From Aquisediminimonas sp031376385 (GTDB lineage Bacteria; Pseudomonadota; Alphaproteobacteria; Sphingomonadales; Sphingomonadaceae), in NCBI GenBank assembly GCA_031376385.1, contig JANMDQ010000019.1:18341-82340 (forward strand): 64,000 bases of DNA, given 5' to 3'. The notes below the pieces were generated by a model. It was not told the origin of the DNA. It saw only the letters and a list, made by a program, of their open reading frames with translations, and did not search any database. Each line of letters begins with the position of its first letter. The first letter of the stretch is position 1. Made by a program: the position numbers and the translations under genes. Shown one piece after another: positions 1 to 7,831 of the stretch.

Positions 1-2
1 TG

Positions 3-2282
3 GCTCTGCTGGCCGATCTTGATAAAGACACAGTCGATTTCCAGCCCAACTATGATGGCTCACGCGAAGAGCCTCAGGTGCTTCCTGCCCGTTTTCCCAA
101 CTTGCTGGTCAACGGCGCTGGCGGGATCGCAGTGGGCATGGCAACCAACATCCCGCCCCACAATCTGGGCGAAGTCGTCAACGCCTGTCTCGCGTTCATG
201 GAAAATGGGGCCATCACCACTGAGCAATTGATGGAATATGTCCCTGCCCCCGATTTTCCCAATGGCGGCATCATCCTTGGTCTTTCAGGCGCGCGCTCTG
301 CTTACACTACCGGTAAAGGCTCCATTGTGGTGCGCAGCCGGTATGAGATTGAAACTGGCAAGAATGACCGGCGCAGCATCGTTCTGACCGAAATTCCTTA
401 TCAGACTGGCAAAAACGGCCTCGTCGAAAAGATAGCTGAAGCCAGCAAAGACAAGCGTATCGAGGGCGTGTCGGACATACGCGACGAATCCAACCGCGAA
501 GGCGTGCGGATCGTGATTGATCTGAAACGTGATGCGACGCCGGAAGTTGTGCTCAACCAGTTGTGGCGGCATACGCCTGCGCAATCGAGCTTCCCGGCCA
601 ATATGCTCGCCATTCGGGGCGGTCGGCCTGAAACCCTGACGCTGCGTGATATCATCGAAGCGTTCGTCAAGTTCCGCGAAGAAGTGATCACGCGACGCAC
701 CAAATATGAACTGAAAAAGGCCCGCGAACGCGCGCATATTTTGCTCGGTCTGGTCATTGCCGTCACCAATATGGATGAAGTCGTGCGGATCATCCGTGCG
801 TCATCCAGCCCGAACGCCGCGCGTGAAGCCCTAATGGCGCGCGAATGGCCGATCACTGAAATCCGCGCTTATATTGCGCTGGTTGAGGCGATTGAGACGG
901 AAATCTCTGGCGATACGTATCAACTATCCGAATTGCAGGCGCGGGCGATCCTTGATCTCCGCCTCAATCGCCTTACTGCGCTTGGCCGCGATGAAATTGG
1001 GGATGAGTTGAAGGCGCTGGCGGTTAATATCGAGGGCTTGCTCTCAATCCTGGCTGACCGCGTGAAGCTTTATGCGGTGATGCGCGAAGAGCTCACGGCA
1101 GTGCAGGCAGAGTTTGCCACACCGCGCCGCTCCGAAATCGCGGCAGCCGCTGATGGTATTGAGGATGAGGATCTGATCGAACGTGAAGAGATGGTTGTTA
1201 CGGTCACGCTGGATGGCTATATCAAACGCACTACGCTGGAGACGTTCCGCGCCCAGAAACGAGGCGGCAAAGGTCGCGCGGCAATGGCGACCAAGGACGA
1301 AGACGTCATTACAGAGTTGTTCGTCACGAGCACGCACACGCCTGTGCTGTTCTTCTCGACAGCTGGCAAAGTCTACCGGATGAAGGTCTGGCGCTTACCC
1401 GAAGGCGGGCCGAACACGCGCGGGCGGCCCATGATCAACTTGTTGCCGCTGGCACCGGGTGAGACCATTTCCACCGTGCTGACGCTTCCTGAAAATGAGG
1501 AAGAGTGGGCGAACCTGCATGTGATGTTCGCAACCGCGAAAGGCAATGTCCGCCGCAACAGCATGGATGCGTTCACCAACATTCCGACCAACGGCAAAAT
1601 CGCAATGCGCTTTGACGATGAAAGTGCTGACCGGCTGATTGGTGTGGCGCTGCTCAGTGAAGAAGATGATGTCCTCCTCGCCACGCGCAGCGGCAAGGCA
1701 ATCCGTTTCATGGGCAGCGACATTCGCGAATTCCAGAGCCGCACCGCAACGGGTGTGCGCGGGATGACGCTGGACGGGAAGGATGAAGTGATTTCTCTGT
1801 CGATCCTCCACCGTTCCGGGGCGAGCCAGGACGAACGCGAAGCCTATCTCCGCGCCGCGCCGTGGAAAGATAATAAGAATGAGCCCGTTCTCACCGCCGC
1901 GCGCATGGCCGAAATGGCGGAGCGGGAGCAGTTTATCTTCACGGTCTGCGCCAACGGTTATGGTAAGCGGTCTTCGGCTTACGAATATCGCCGCACCAAT
2001 CGCGGAGGCAAAGGCATCAGCAATATCGACAATATCAGCCGCAATGGCCCTGTTGTCGCAAGCTTCCCCGCCAAGGACGGTGAACAGATTATCATCGTGA
2101 CTGATCAGGCCAAAATGATCCGCATGGAGATATCCGGAATGCGCGTCATCGGGCGCAGCACAGGCGGTGTGCGCTTGCTGAATGTTGCTGAAAAGGAACA
2201 TGTGGTGAGCGTCGCTTTGATTGGTGAAAGCGAAGGCGAAGAAGAGATTGTGGACGTTGAAGCCCCGGTCGCAGATGTCTGA
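3..2282 (+). CDS. gyrA: DNA gyrase subunit A (5' end outside window)
   Basis: GyrA is the breakage-reunion subunit of DNA gyrase, which introduces negative supercoils in an A2B2 complex. The reading frame is open from the left edge, and about 759 residues are visible. The first ones (DLDKDTVDFQPNYDG, then VNGAGGIAVGMATNIPPHN) match the stretch just after the active-site tyrosine, so the tyrosine and the quinolone-resistance region lie upstream of the window. The C-terminal beta-pinwheel carries the GyrA-box as QKRGGKG near residue 418 of the visible part, and the protein ends in an acidic tail (SEGEEEIVDVE). The stop codon overlaps the start of the next gene by 8 nt. The identification is certain; only the N-terminus is missing. 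Confidence 0.98.
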   Translation, partial: ALLADLDKDTVDFQPNYDGSREEPQVLPARFPNLLVNGAGGIAVGMATNIPPHNLGEVVNACLAFMENGAITTEQLMEYVPAPDFPNGGIILGLSGARSAYTTGKGSIVVRSRYEIETGKNDRRSIVLTEIPYQTGKNGLVEKIAEASKDKRIEGVSDIRDESNREGVRIVIDLKRDATPEVVLNQLWRHTPAQSSFPANMLAIRGGRPETLTLRDIIEAFVKFREEVITRRTKYELKKARERAHILLGLVIAVTNMDEVVRIIRASSSPNAAREALMAREWPITEIRAYIALVEAIETEISGDTYQLSELQARAILDLRLNRLTALGRDEIGDELKALAVNIEGLLSILADRVKLYAVMREELTAVQAEFATPRRSEIAAAADGIEDEDLIEREEMVVTVTLDGYIKRTTLETFRAQKRGGKGRAAMATKDEDVITELFVTSTHTPVLFFSTAGKVYRMKVWRLPEGGPNTRGRPMINLLPLAPGETISTVLTLPENEEEWANLHVMFATAKGNVRRNSMDAFTNIPTNGKIAMRFDDESADRLIGVALLSEEDDVLLATRSGKAIRFMGSDIREFQSRTATGVRGMTLDGKDEVISLSILHRSGASQDEREAYLRAAPWKDNKNEPVLTAARMAEMAEREQFIFTVCANGYGKRSSAYEYRRTNRGGKGISNIDNISRNGPVVASFPAKDGEQIIIVTDQAKMIRMEISGMRVIGRSTGGVRLLNVAEKEHVVSVALIGESEGEEEIVDVEAPVADV

Positions 2283-2886
2283 GACAGCCTATAAGGTCCT
2301 CACTGCTGATCAATGGGTGCAGTTTCAGGCCGACGGCATTTTTCACGGTGCTCCGATTGATGTGTCGGATGGGTATATCCACATGTCGACTGCGGACCAG
2401 CTTGAGGAGACCATCTCCAAACATTTTGGGGGCCAAACTGGACTGTACATCGCGGAAATTGAGCTCAGCAGCTTCGGCGAAACCCTTAAATGGGAAGAGT
2501 CGCGCGGCGGTGCGCTGTTCCCGCACCTCTATGCGCCGCTGCCTCGAACAGCGGTTGTCAGTGTTTTAGTACGCCCGCTTTTCGCCCCGATCCCCGCCAG
2601 CCTCGCCAAACTGCGCAATGTTGGCAAAGCGGCACTTGGCGACTTCGCATTGCTGGAGGTGAAAACTGTCGCTCAACTCAGCGCCTGCGAACCCGGCGAT
2701 TTATTCACTACTCTGCAAGCGCTGACAGGTCAGCGCCAAGACCCCTGCGTCTGGGATGTATTTGCAGCCACCATTCATCAGGCCAGAACCGGGGGAGCCC
2801 AAGACTGGTGGGCCTTCACCGCCGAACGCAAATCGCTACAGGCCCAGAATGTTTTCCCAACCAAGACTTGCCTCTCAACGAGTTGA
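2275..2886 (+). CDS. DUF952 domain fused to Cdd1-type helix-hairpin-helix domain
   Basis: The predicted protein has 203 residues. The first ~105 (MSETAYKVLTADQW through the HLYAPLP-AVVSVLVRPL segment) match the DUF952 family, whose members are usually only ~110 residues and have no established function. The rest, from LAKLRNVGKAALGDF to WWAFTAERK, matches the Cdd1/'mitomycin resistance' helix-hairpin-helix family (PNVGxA...DLxLL, TGxRxDPCVxDVF, WWxxTxERK). That family is normally a separate small protein. The usual DUF952 C-terminal tail is missing at the junction, as if two genes had fused by deletion. ATG at 2275 overlaps the gyrA stop, suggesting coupling. Domain calls are from memory of the families; the function is unknown. 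Confidence 0.8.
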   Translation: MSETAYKVLTADQWVQFQADGIFHGAPIDVSDGYIHMSTADQLEETISKHFGGQTGLYIAEIELSSFGETLKWEESRGGALFPHLYAPLPRTAVVSVLVRPLFAPIPASLAKLRNVGKAALGDFALLEVKTVAQLSACEPGDLFTTLQALTGQRQDPCVWDVFAATIHQARTGGAQDWWAFTAERKSLQAQNVFPTKTCLSTS

Positions 2887-2927
2887 CTCAGCTTCGCCTC
2901 AGGCCCCACTTCAATTTCAACAGTGAC

Positions 2928-2956
2928 TTGACATCATCCTCGTAAATCCGTAATTT
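2928..2956 (+). promoter_or_regulatory. sigma-70-type promoter of the GbsR-like regulator gene
   Basis: A perfect -35 (TTGACA, 2928-2933) is separated by 17 nt from TAATTT (2951-2956), a reasonable -10. It lies 24 nt upstream of the ATG at 2980, so the transcript leader would be very short. The palindromic operator at 2954-2971 overlaps the -10 and the expected start point, as expected for autorepression. Confidence 0.7.
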
Positions 2957-2971
2957 CTGAAAATACAGAAA
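2954..2971. promoter_or_regulatory. Palindromic operator, copy 1
   Basis: TTTCTGAAAATACAGAAA has perfect 6-bp arms (TTTCTG/CAGAAA) around a 6-bp AT-rich centre and sits on the -10 region of the downstream regulator gene. A near copy occurs at 3579-3596 before the next gene. The shared motif suggests a binding site for the GbsR/MarR-type protein encoded between the two sites; this is inferred from position and symmetry. Confidence 0.65.
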
Positions 2972-2979
2972 GAAACGAC

Positions 2980-3534
2980 ATGCGACTCACCGATCATCCT
3001 GATGCAAAAGCCTTCATTCTCCATTGGGGAGAAATGGGTACGCATTGGGGTGTGAACCGGTCAGTCGCTCAGGTTCACGCGTTGCTGTATCTATCTGATC
3101 GGCCATTGACCGCTGACGATATTGTTGATGCGCTGGCCCTTGCCCGCTCAAACGTTTCAACCGCGCTGAAGGAATTGCAGGGCTACGCGATTGTCCGGCG
3201 GGTGCACGTCGAGGCTGATCGGCGGGATCACTTTACCGCAGAGACCGACCTGTGGGACATGTTGATGCGCATTGTGGCAGAACGAAAACGGAGGGAAATT
3301 GATCCTACGATTACCCTGCTCGCCGACCTTGCGGCAAAAATGGCGAATGATCCAGCAACGCCAGCCCATCTGCGCGAACGTGTGACACGGATGCATGAAT
3401 TCATGGCGACGCTTAGCGGCTGGTATGATCAGGTCCGCACGCTTCCCAAAAACACCCTTGTGACGCTGATGAAGCTGGGCAGCAAAGTCGCCCGCTTCAT
3501 TCCTGGCGCTCGCGCTTCAGACGCAAAAGAATAG
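2980..3534 (+). CDS. GbsR/MarR-family transcriptional regulator
   Basis: The 184-residue protein starts with the GbsR-like segment (HWGEMGTHWGVNRSVAQVHALLYLSDRPLTADDI) followed by a winged helix-turn-helix (LALARSNVSTALKELQGYAIVRRVHVEADRRDHFTAE, about residues 45-85) and a helical C-terminal dimerisation part. GbsR-type proteins are dimeric DNA-binding repressors, some responding to choline or osmolytes; the ligand here is unknown. The gene has a strong promoter overlapped by a palindrome, and the gene 86 nt downstream has a matching palindrome, so it probably controls itself and that neighbour. Confidence 0.85.
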   Translation: MRLTDHPDAKAFILHWGEMGTHWGVNRSVAQVHALLYLSDRPLTADDIVDALALARSNVSTALKELQGYAIVRRVHVEADRRDHFTAETDLWDMLMRIVAERKRREIDPTITLLADLAAKMANDPATPAHLRERVTRMHEFMATLSGWYDQVRTLPKNTLVTLMKLGSKVARFIPGARASDAKE

Positions 3535-3578
3535 GAGGCCGCAATGTCGAACAGGCAGCAATGACTCACATCCATTTG

Positions 3579-3596
3579 TTTCTTTAATTACAGAAA
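3579..3596. promoter_or_regulatory. Palindromic operator, copy 2
   Basis: TTTCTTTAATTACAGAAA matches copy 1 (2954-2971) at 15 of 18 positions, with identical outer arms TTTCT and TACAGAAA. It lies 23 nt before the ATG at 3620. A weak -10 (TTTAAT, 3583-3588) falls inside it. It is best read as a second site for the GbsR-like regulator. Confidence 0.6.
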
Positions 3597-3619
3597 TATC
3601 GAAAATAAAGGAATTTGAC

Positions 3620-3994
3620 ATGACTGAAATCGCCTATGCCCTTTATCTGGCCATCACCATTGGTATTACCATCTGGGTAGCCCGCACGCTCAGTAAGAAT
3701 GGCGAAGTATTCCTCGTTCAGTGTTTCGGCCATGCGGCTGAACTGGCCAAGAGCACCAACCATTTGTTGGTTGTCGGGTTTTACCTCGTCAATATTGGAT
3801 TTATCACTTTAACCCTCGCCATCGGTGCTGAGCCTACCACGATGACCGAAGCGATCCGTTTCTTGAGCGGAAAAGTAGGCCTTGCTGTGATTGTACTCGG
3901 GGCGATGCACTTTTTCAACATGGGTGCGATTGCTCATTTTGGCCGCAAAGTGAATGGCTGGCTCGGTGAGAATATCACTGGCGTGAAAGGTTGA
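3620..3994 (+). CDS. Small integral membrane protein, putative GbsR-regulated
   Basis: The 124-residue protein has three predicted membrane segments: a weak N-terminal one (about 5-22), a strong one (HLLVVGFYLVNIGFITLTLAIG, about 48-69) and VGLAVIVLGAMHFFNMG (about 87-104). A short polar loop after the first segment contains conserved-looking VFLVQCFGHAAELAKSTNH. I do not recognise a characterised family. The operator shared with the upstream regulator suggests the two form one small regulon, perhaps an envelope or transport function. Confidence 0.75.
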   Translation: MTEIAYALYLAITIGITIWVARTLSKNGEVFLVQCFGHAAELAKSTNHLLVVGFYLVNIGFITLTLAIGAEPTTMTEAIRFLSGKVGLAVIVLGAMHFFNMGAIAHFGRKVNGWLGENITGVKG

Positions 3995-4000
3995 ACTAAG

Positions 4001-4091
4001 CCCCTTCCCTGAGCTTGTCGACAGGCCGCTCTTTATATCACGCTATAGTGAGTCAACGAGAGAACGGCCCTTCGACAAGCTCAGGGAAGGG
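4001..4091. repeat. Inverted repeat, TTCGACAAGCTCAGGG type
   Basis: CCCTTCCCTGAGCTTGTCGA (from 4002) is the near-perfect reverse complement of TCGACAAGCTCAGGGAAGGG (ending 4091). The arms are about 20 nt and the spacer about 50 nt. This is a sphingomonad-type dispersed palindrome. It fills most of the gap between the two membrane-protein genes, could fold as a long hairpin in RNA, and ends just before the ribosome-binding site of the next gene. Confidence 0.85.
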
Positions 4092-4105
4092 TTAGGAGAC
4101 GTTAG

Positions 4106-4594
4106 ATGAACCGAACCCAAACTCGCTACTTAAAGGCACCGATAATTGCTGCAGTCTTTGCTTTCCCCATTTTCGCAGCAGCAACTTTCTTTATTGGAAT
4201 TGTTGAACAGTTGCCGAACCCAGTTGCAATCAGGCAGCCTGGCGAAACAATCATCGAACTGTTAGCCATTGTGTTCGGATCGCTGCTTTTTGGCTGGATG
4301 ATTGCCATTATTCCTTGCGTGATCGGCACTGCTGTTTTGGCAAATGTAGGGCGAAACTATCCGGCCACGCGCTTCCCATTATTTTGGGTCTTTGTCGGAA
4401 CCACCGTGATTGGCATCCCGACAGCAATTGCCCAAGATTTTAACCCAACAACAGCCACCGTGGTCATCGCACTCACTCTAACGGGAGGATTTTGCGCCGC
4501 GATTTGCCGCCGCTTTACAACGTGGTTTGAGGCTCCAAAGGAAGAGGCCGTCCGCCCCCCTGCCCGCGCAGTGTCCCCACTACACCCAGAATAA
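4106..4594 (+). CDS. Hypothetical four-TM membrane protein
   Basis: The 162-residue protein starts at an ATG 8 nt after AGGAG (4094-4098). Hydrophobic segments fall at about residues 12-32, 45-75, 88-108 and 115-132, followed by a polar proline-rich tail (EAPKEEAVRPPARAV). No family is recognised. Its last 80 nt overlap the 3' end of the convergent YhhN-like gene, so the final ~26 codons of both genes share DNA. The reading frame and RBS support a real gene; function unknown. Confidence 0.65.
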   Translation: MNRTQTRYLKAPIIAAVFAFPIFAAATFFIGIVEQLPNPVAIRQPGETIIELLAIVFGSLLFGWMIAIIPCVIGTAVLANVGRNYPATRFPLFWVFVGTTVIGIPTAIAQDFNPTTATVVIALTLTGGFCAAICRRFTTWFEAPKEEAVRPPARAVSPLHPE

Positions 4595-5192
4595 TGAGCA
4601 ATTGTCCGAAGAAATAGAGCGCCCAAATTGCGAATGAAACGCCCGATGTGTTCTCAAGGAGTGACATCCGCGCAAAAATCAGCAGGTCTGACGCCAGAAA
4701 CATCATCGCACCAATGCGTGTGCGAAATCTGGGAAAGCGGCTGGTCCAAGCACTGGCCGCCATCCCCGCAACGAAGAAAGTGTAAACGCCAATCATCACA
4801 TCCTGAGTGAGTGAAAAGGCCGTGAACACAGACAAAGGAACCACCAACGCCGATAACATCCGTTGGCTAAACGTGATTTGGGGCCGCCAATTACGAAAAT
4901 AGAGGAGCATAGCGATCGCGTGGCCGATCAGAAAAGCGCCTGCCCCCGCCTCCAGACCTGCAGCTTCGAGAAACACATCCCCAAGCGCTCCGAACGCCAT
5001 GACTGCCGCAATAAGCCAACTGTCCAGTTCGCGCGCGTTCAGGGCAGCCCAGACCGCCAGCAAGGCGACCCCTGCCCCTTTCCAGACGATCATCAGCGCT
5101 GGCGAAAGTCCAAGGTTCCTGACAAAAGGATAACTGACGCCAGCGATAACCGCTGCTATCAAAACTGGCTTTGCCACTGATCCGTTTGCCAT
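4515..5192 (-). CDS. YhhN-family membrane protein (lysoplasmalogenase-like)
   Basis: The 225-residue protein is hydrophobic throughout, with about eight membrane segments and the YhhN family signatures GALGDVFLE, FLIGHAIAMLLYF and MMFLASDLLIF near its C-terminal third. Animal members hydrolyse lysoplasmalogens; the role of bacterial members is mostly unestablished. I chose ATG at 5192, preceded by a G-rich ribosome-binding region; a TTG three codons upstream (5201) is possible. It is divergent from trmFO with about 50 nt between starts, and convergent and overlapping (80 nt) with the hypothetical membrane protein. Confidence 0.85.
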   Translation of the reverse strand: MANGSVAKPVLIAAVIAGVSYPFVRNLGLSPALMIVWKGAGVALLAVWAALNARELDSWLIAAVMAFGALGDVFLEAAGLEAGAGAFLIGHAIAMLLYFRNWRPQITFSQRMLSALVVPLSVFTAFSLTQDVMIGVYTFFVAGMAASAWTSRFPRFRTRIGAMMFLASDLLIFARMSLLENTSGVSFAIWALYFFGQLLIILGVVGTLRGQGGGRPLPLEPQTTL

Positions 5193-5245
5193 CACCCTCA
5201 ATCCCCCCTCGCCAACTCCTACAAAAGGCCATAACGGCTGCGGCC

Positions 5246-6574
5246 ATGCAAGAACAAGTTCATATCATTGGTGGCGGCCTCGGCGGATCAGAGGCAGCTT
5301 GGCAATTGGCAGAGGCTGGCGTCACTGTTCGGTTATCCGAAATGCGCGGGGTTGAGGGAACGCCTCAGCATAAAACAGATGATCTGGCAGAACTTGTCTG
5401 TTCCAACAGTTTCCGGTCCGATGACGCCCAATCAAACGCGGTCGGCCTGCTGCATAGCGAAATGCGCGCGCTTGGTTCTCTGATATTGACCTGTGCTGAC
5501 GCCCACCGCGTTCCTGCGGGGTCTGCCCTCGCGGTCGACCGTGATGGATATTCCGCTGCGGTCACGGCCGCGATTGAAGCCCATCCCAACATCACGCTGG
5601 TCCGCGAACGAGTTGACGCTCTGCCCGAAATCCCTTCGATCATTGCGACAGGGCCGCTCACCGGAACGGCACTCGCCAATGCAATTGCCGCAGAAACCGG
5701 CGAGGAGGCCCTCGCCTTTTTCGATGCGCTTGCCCCCATCGTCTATCACGAAACCATCGACATGGATGTCGCATGGATGGCATCGCGGTGGGACAAAGGT
5801 GAAGGTGCCGATTACGTTAACTGCCCCATGGACCGCGATCAATATGACGCTTTTATCGACGCGCTGCTGGAAGGTGAAAAGACCGAGTTTAAAGAATGGG
5901 AAGCCAACACCCCCTATTTCGACGGCTGTATGCCCATTGAAGTGATGGCAGAGCGCGGACGCGAAACGCTGCGCCATGGCCCCATGAAACCAATGGGTCT
6001 CGACAATCCGCGCACTGGGCGCTGGCCCTGGGCCGTAGTTCAGTTACGGCAGGATAATGCGCTGGGCACGCTCTGGAATATAGTCGGTTTTCAAACCAAA
6101 TTGAAACATGCAGAACAGGCGCGTGTCTTCCGCATGATCCCCGGCTTGGAAAAGGCTGAGTTTGCCCGGCTAGGCGGGCTGCATCGCAACACGTTCATTA
6201 AATCGCCGGTGCTATTAGATCGCACGCTGCGCCTCAAGTCGCGTCCACACATCCGTTTTGCAGGGCAAATCACCGGCTGTGAGGGCTATATCGAAAGTGC
6301 TGCCATTGGTTTACTCGCCGGACGTTTTATGGCGGCTGAGTTGCGAGGAGAGGTGCCTGCCCTTCCCCCGGTTGAAACTGCGTTCGGAGCGCTGCTTAAT
6401 CACATCACCGACGGCGCGAACGCAGATACGTATCAGCCCATGAACGTCAATTTCGGTTTGTTTCCGCCATTGATCCTTACCCAAAAAACAAAAAAGGCTA
6501 ACCGCAAACTTCTCTACACCAAACGCGCGCGGGAGGCATTTTCGGGGTGGGCATCAAGCATCGTCGTCGCCTGA
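5246..6574 (+). CDS. trmFO: TrmFO, folate/FAD-dependent tRNA m5U54 methyltransferase
   Basis: TrmFO uses 5,10-methylenetetrahydrofolate and FAD to methylate U54 of the tRNA T-loop. The 442-residue protein has the expected length. It opens with a dinucleotide-binding GGGLGGSEAA motif (about residues 8-17), followed by family blocks ELVCSNSFRSD, YVNCPMDRDQY, PYFDGCMPIEVMAERG, the GCEGYIESAAIGL block, and PMNVNFGLFPP near the C-terminus. ATG at 5246 gives the normal N-terminus; the upstream in-frame extension (from 5171) lies in the promoter region of the divergent gene and was rejected. The 3' end overlaps the convergent EF-hand gene by 21 nt. Confidence 0.95.
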   Translation: MQEQVHIIGGGLGGSEAAWQLAEAGVTVRLSEMRGVEGTPQHKTDDLAELVCSNSFRSDDAQSNAVGLLHSEMRALGSLILTCADAHRVPAGSALAVDRDGYSAAVTAAIEAHPNITLVRERVDALPEIPSIIATGPLTGTALANAIAAETGEEALAFFDALAPIVYHETIDMDVAWMASRWDKGEGADYVNCPMDRDQYDAFIDALLEGEKTEFKEWEANTPYFDGCMPIEVMAERGRETLRHGPMKPMGLDNPRTGRWPWAVVQLRQDNALGTLWNIVGFQTKLKHAEQARVFRMIPGLEKAEFARLGGLHRNTFIKSPVLLDRTLRLKSRPHIRFAGQITGCEGYIESAAIGLLAGRFMAAELRGEVPALPPVETAFGALLNHITDGANADTYQPMNVNFGLFPPLILTQKTKKANRKLLYTKRAREAFSGWASSIVVA

Positions 6575-7057
6575 TCCTTCCACCTCAGGCGCGCGGAGCG
6601 GGGCGGCTGGAAGGCAATCGACTGCACGTCTTGGAGGAGATTTACGAACTACGCGTGTCGTTGCGAACTCTAGGCGCGTCAGGCCGCCAGATTTATCGCC
6701 ATCTGCCTTTGCAAATTTCTGCGCTGTCTTTGCCGCATACTCACTAAACTGCAGAACGCCGTCGCGGTTCAAATCTAGCTTGGCATAAGCCTTTTGACGC
6801 GATGCAAGATACTCCACCGTACTGACCGCACCGTTTTTATCCTTGTCGTAACGATTAAACCGCTTTTCCTCTTTGGATTTGGGCGTCGCAGCCGGAGCAG
6901 CTGGAATATCGGCCAGAGCGAAATCCTGTTCCATTACGGGAGGTTCAGGCAAAGCCGCCTGTCCACTGTCCATGCCCCGCCAAAAAAATAAATCAGCCGC
7001 CACCAGCAGCAACGCCGATGCCACCCCCGCCAGAAACCGCCCCATCATCGACTCCAT
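6554..7057 (-). CDS. Membrane-anchored or secreted EF-hand calcium-binding protein
   Basis: The 167-residue protein begins with a hydrophobic signal or anchor segment (FLAGVASALLLVAADLFF, about residues 8-25), then has three EF-hand loops: DKDKNGAVSTVE, DLNRDGVLQFSE and DGDKSGGLTRLE. In each, the positions that bind calcium (1, 3, 5, 12) are acidic or polar as required. It is probably periplasmic. The start could instead be one of the ATGs at 7048 or 7045, which lie just after GGAG. The 3' end overlaps trmFO. The target of calcium binding is unknown. Confidence 0.85.
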   Translation of the reverse strand: MESMMGRFLAGVASALLLVAADLFFWRGMDSGQAALPEPPVMEQDFALADIPAAPAATPKSKEEKRFNRYDKDKNGAVSTVEYLASRQKAYAKLDLNRDGVLQFSEYAAKTAQKFAKADGDKSGGLTRLEFATTRVVRKSPPRRAVDCLPAAPLRAPEVEGSGDDDA

Positions 7058-7101
7058 CTTTGCCAGAATTCAAATCTGGCCCAAGAATAGCCAAATCACA
7101 A

Positions 7102-7728
7102 TCACCGATTGAACAGCGCAAAGGACAAAGCAGTGAGCATCCTGCGCGGGGAGCCTGGCGGTGATGCGTGATCCAATCCGCACTCCACGTCTCGCCGCGA
7201 CAGCGCTGCCAGAACGCCAAGTGGTTTAAGAGCACCACTAAGGTCTCTTAAGCTAGCTTTGGCCAAGTTTTGGCCCGCCAACGACAGAGCATCTGCCGAT
7301 TGTGTGCGTATCGCGAAGTCAGCTAGGCCCCATCCCTTAGCCGCCAGCGCCGCCGATTGAATAAGAGAACGCCCAGCAATCGCTGCGCACAGTTCAAAAA
7401 GGGCAAATCCTCTTTGCGCTGCTGTCACTTGCGTTTCTCCATTCTCTAACGCCAATTCCCAAGCGTCGATCAGGGCAACTACTTTGGGTAGATAAGCTGC
7501 GAGTTGCACTGATGCATCGCCCAAAGCTGTTTCAGACACGGGCTTTTGCAACCCCTGCTCTTTCCACCAAGCAAGCTTAATTCTGGTTAGTAGGGGGTCT
7601 TTCGAAGCCTCCACCATAGCTCTGAACTCGCCATCTAAGACGTAAACCGCACGGTATGATGCGCGCAAATTAGCCCGCGCATAAGCCAGCGAAAGTGCCT
7701 GATCTGCCGTCATTTCTTGTGACATCAT
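7102..7728 (-). CDS. Squalene/phytoene synthase-family protein (short, NDUFAF6-like)
   Basis: The 208-residue protein matches the short alphaproteobacterial branch of the squalene/phytoene synthase superfamily: RASYRAVYVLDGEFRAMVEASKDPLLTRIKLAWWKE, then SLIQSAALAAKGWGLADFAI and a C-terminal KPLGVLAALSRRD. The two aspartate-rich motifs (DxxxD) of true prenyl-coupling enzymes are not evident, so catalysis is doubtful; NDUFAF6-type relatives act in complex I assembly. It is transcribed away from the TadG-like gene. Family confidence is moderate to good, function low. Confidence 0.7.
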   Translation of the reverse strand: MMSQEMTADQALSLAYARANLRASYRAVYVLDGEFRAMVEASKDPLLTRIKLAWWKEQGLQKPVSETALGDASVQLAAYLPKVVALIDAWELALENGETQVTAAQRGFALFELCAAIAGRSLIQSAALAAKGWGLADFAIRTQSADALSLAGQNLAKASLRDLSGALKPLGVLAALSRRDVECGLDHASPPGSPRRMLTALSFALFNR

Positions 7729-7831
7729 TTTACAGTGAATGCCGCGTTAACTCTGACGCTTCAACCCACCTTATCCATTTCCAACGCATAGGCGGCCTCA
7801 ATTCAGTGATATTTGTTGAAACGGGGCCACC

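Noticed and set aside
1395..2201. Long minus-strand open frame opposite gyrA
   Set aside because: It mirrors the codon structure of gyrA, has no RBS or recognisable domain, and gyrA is certain.
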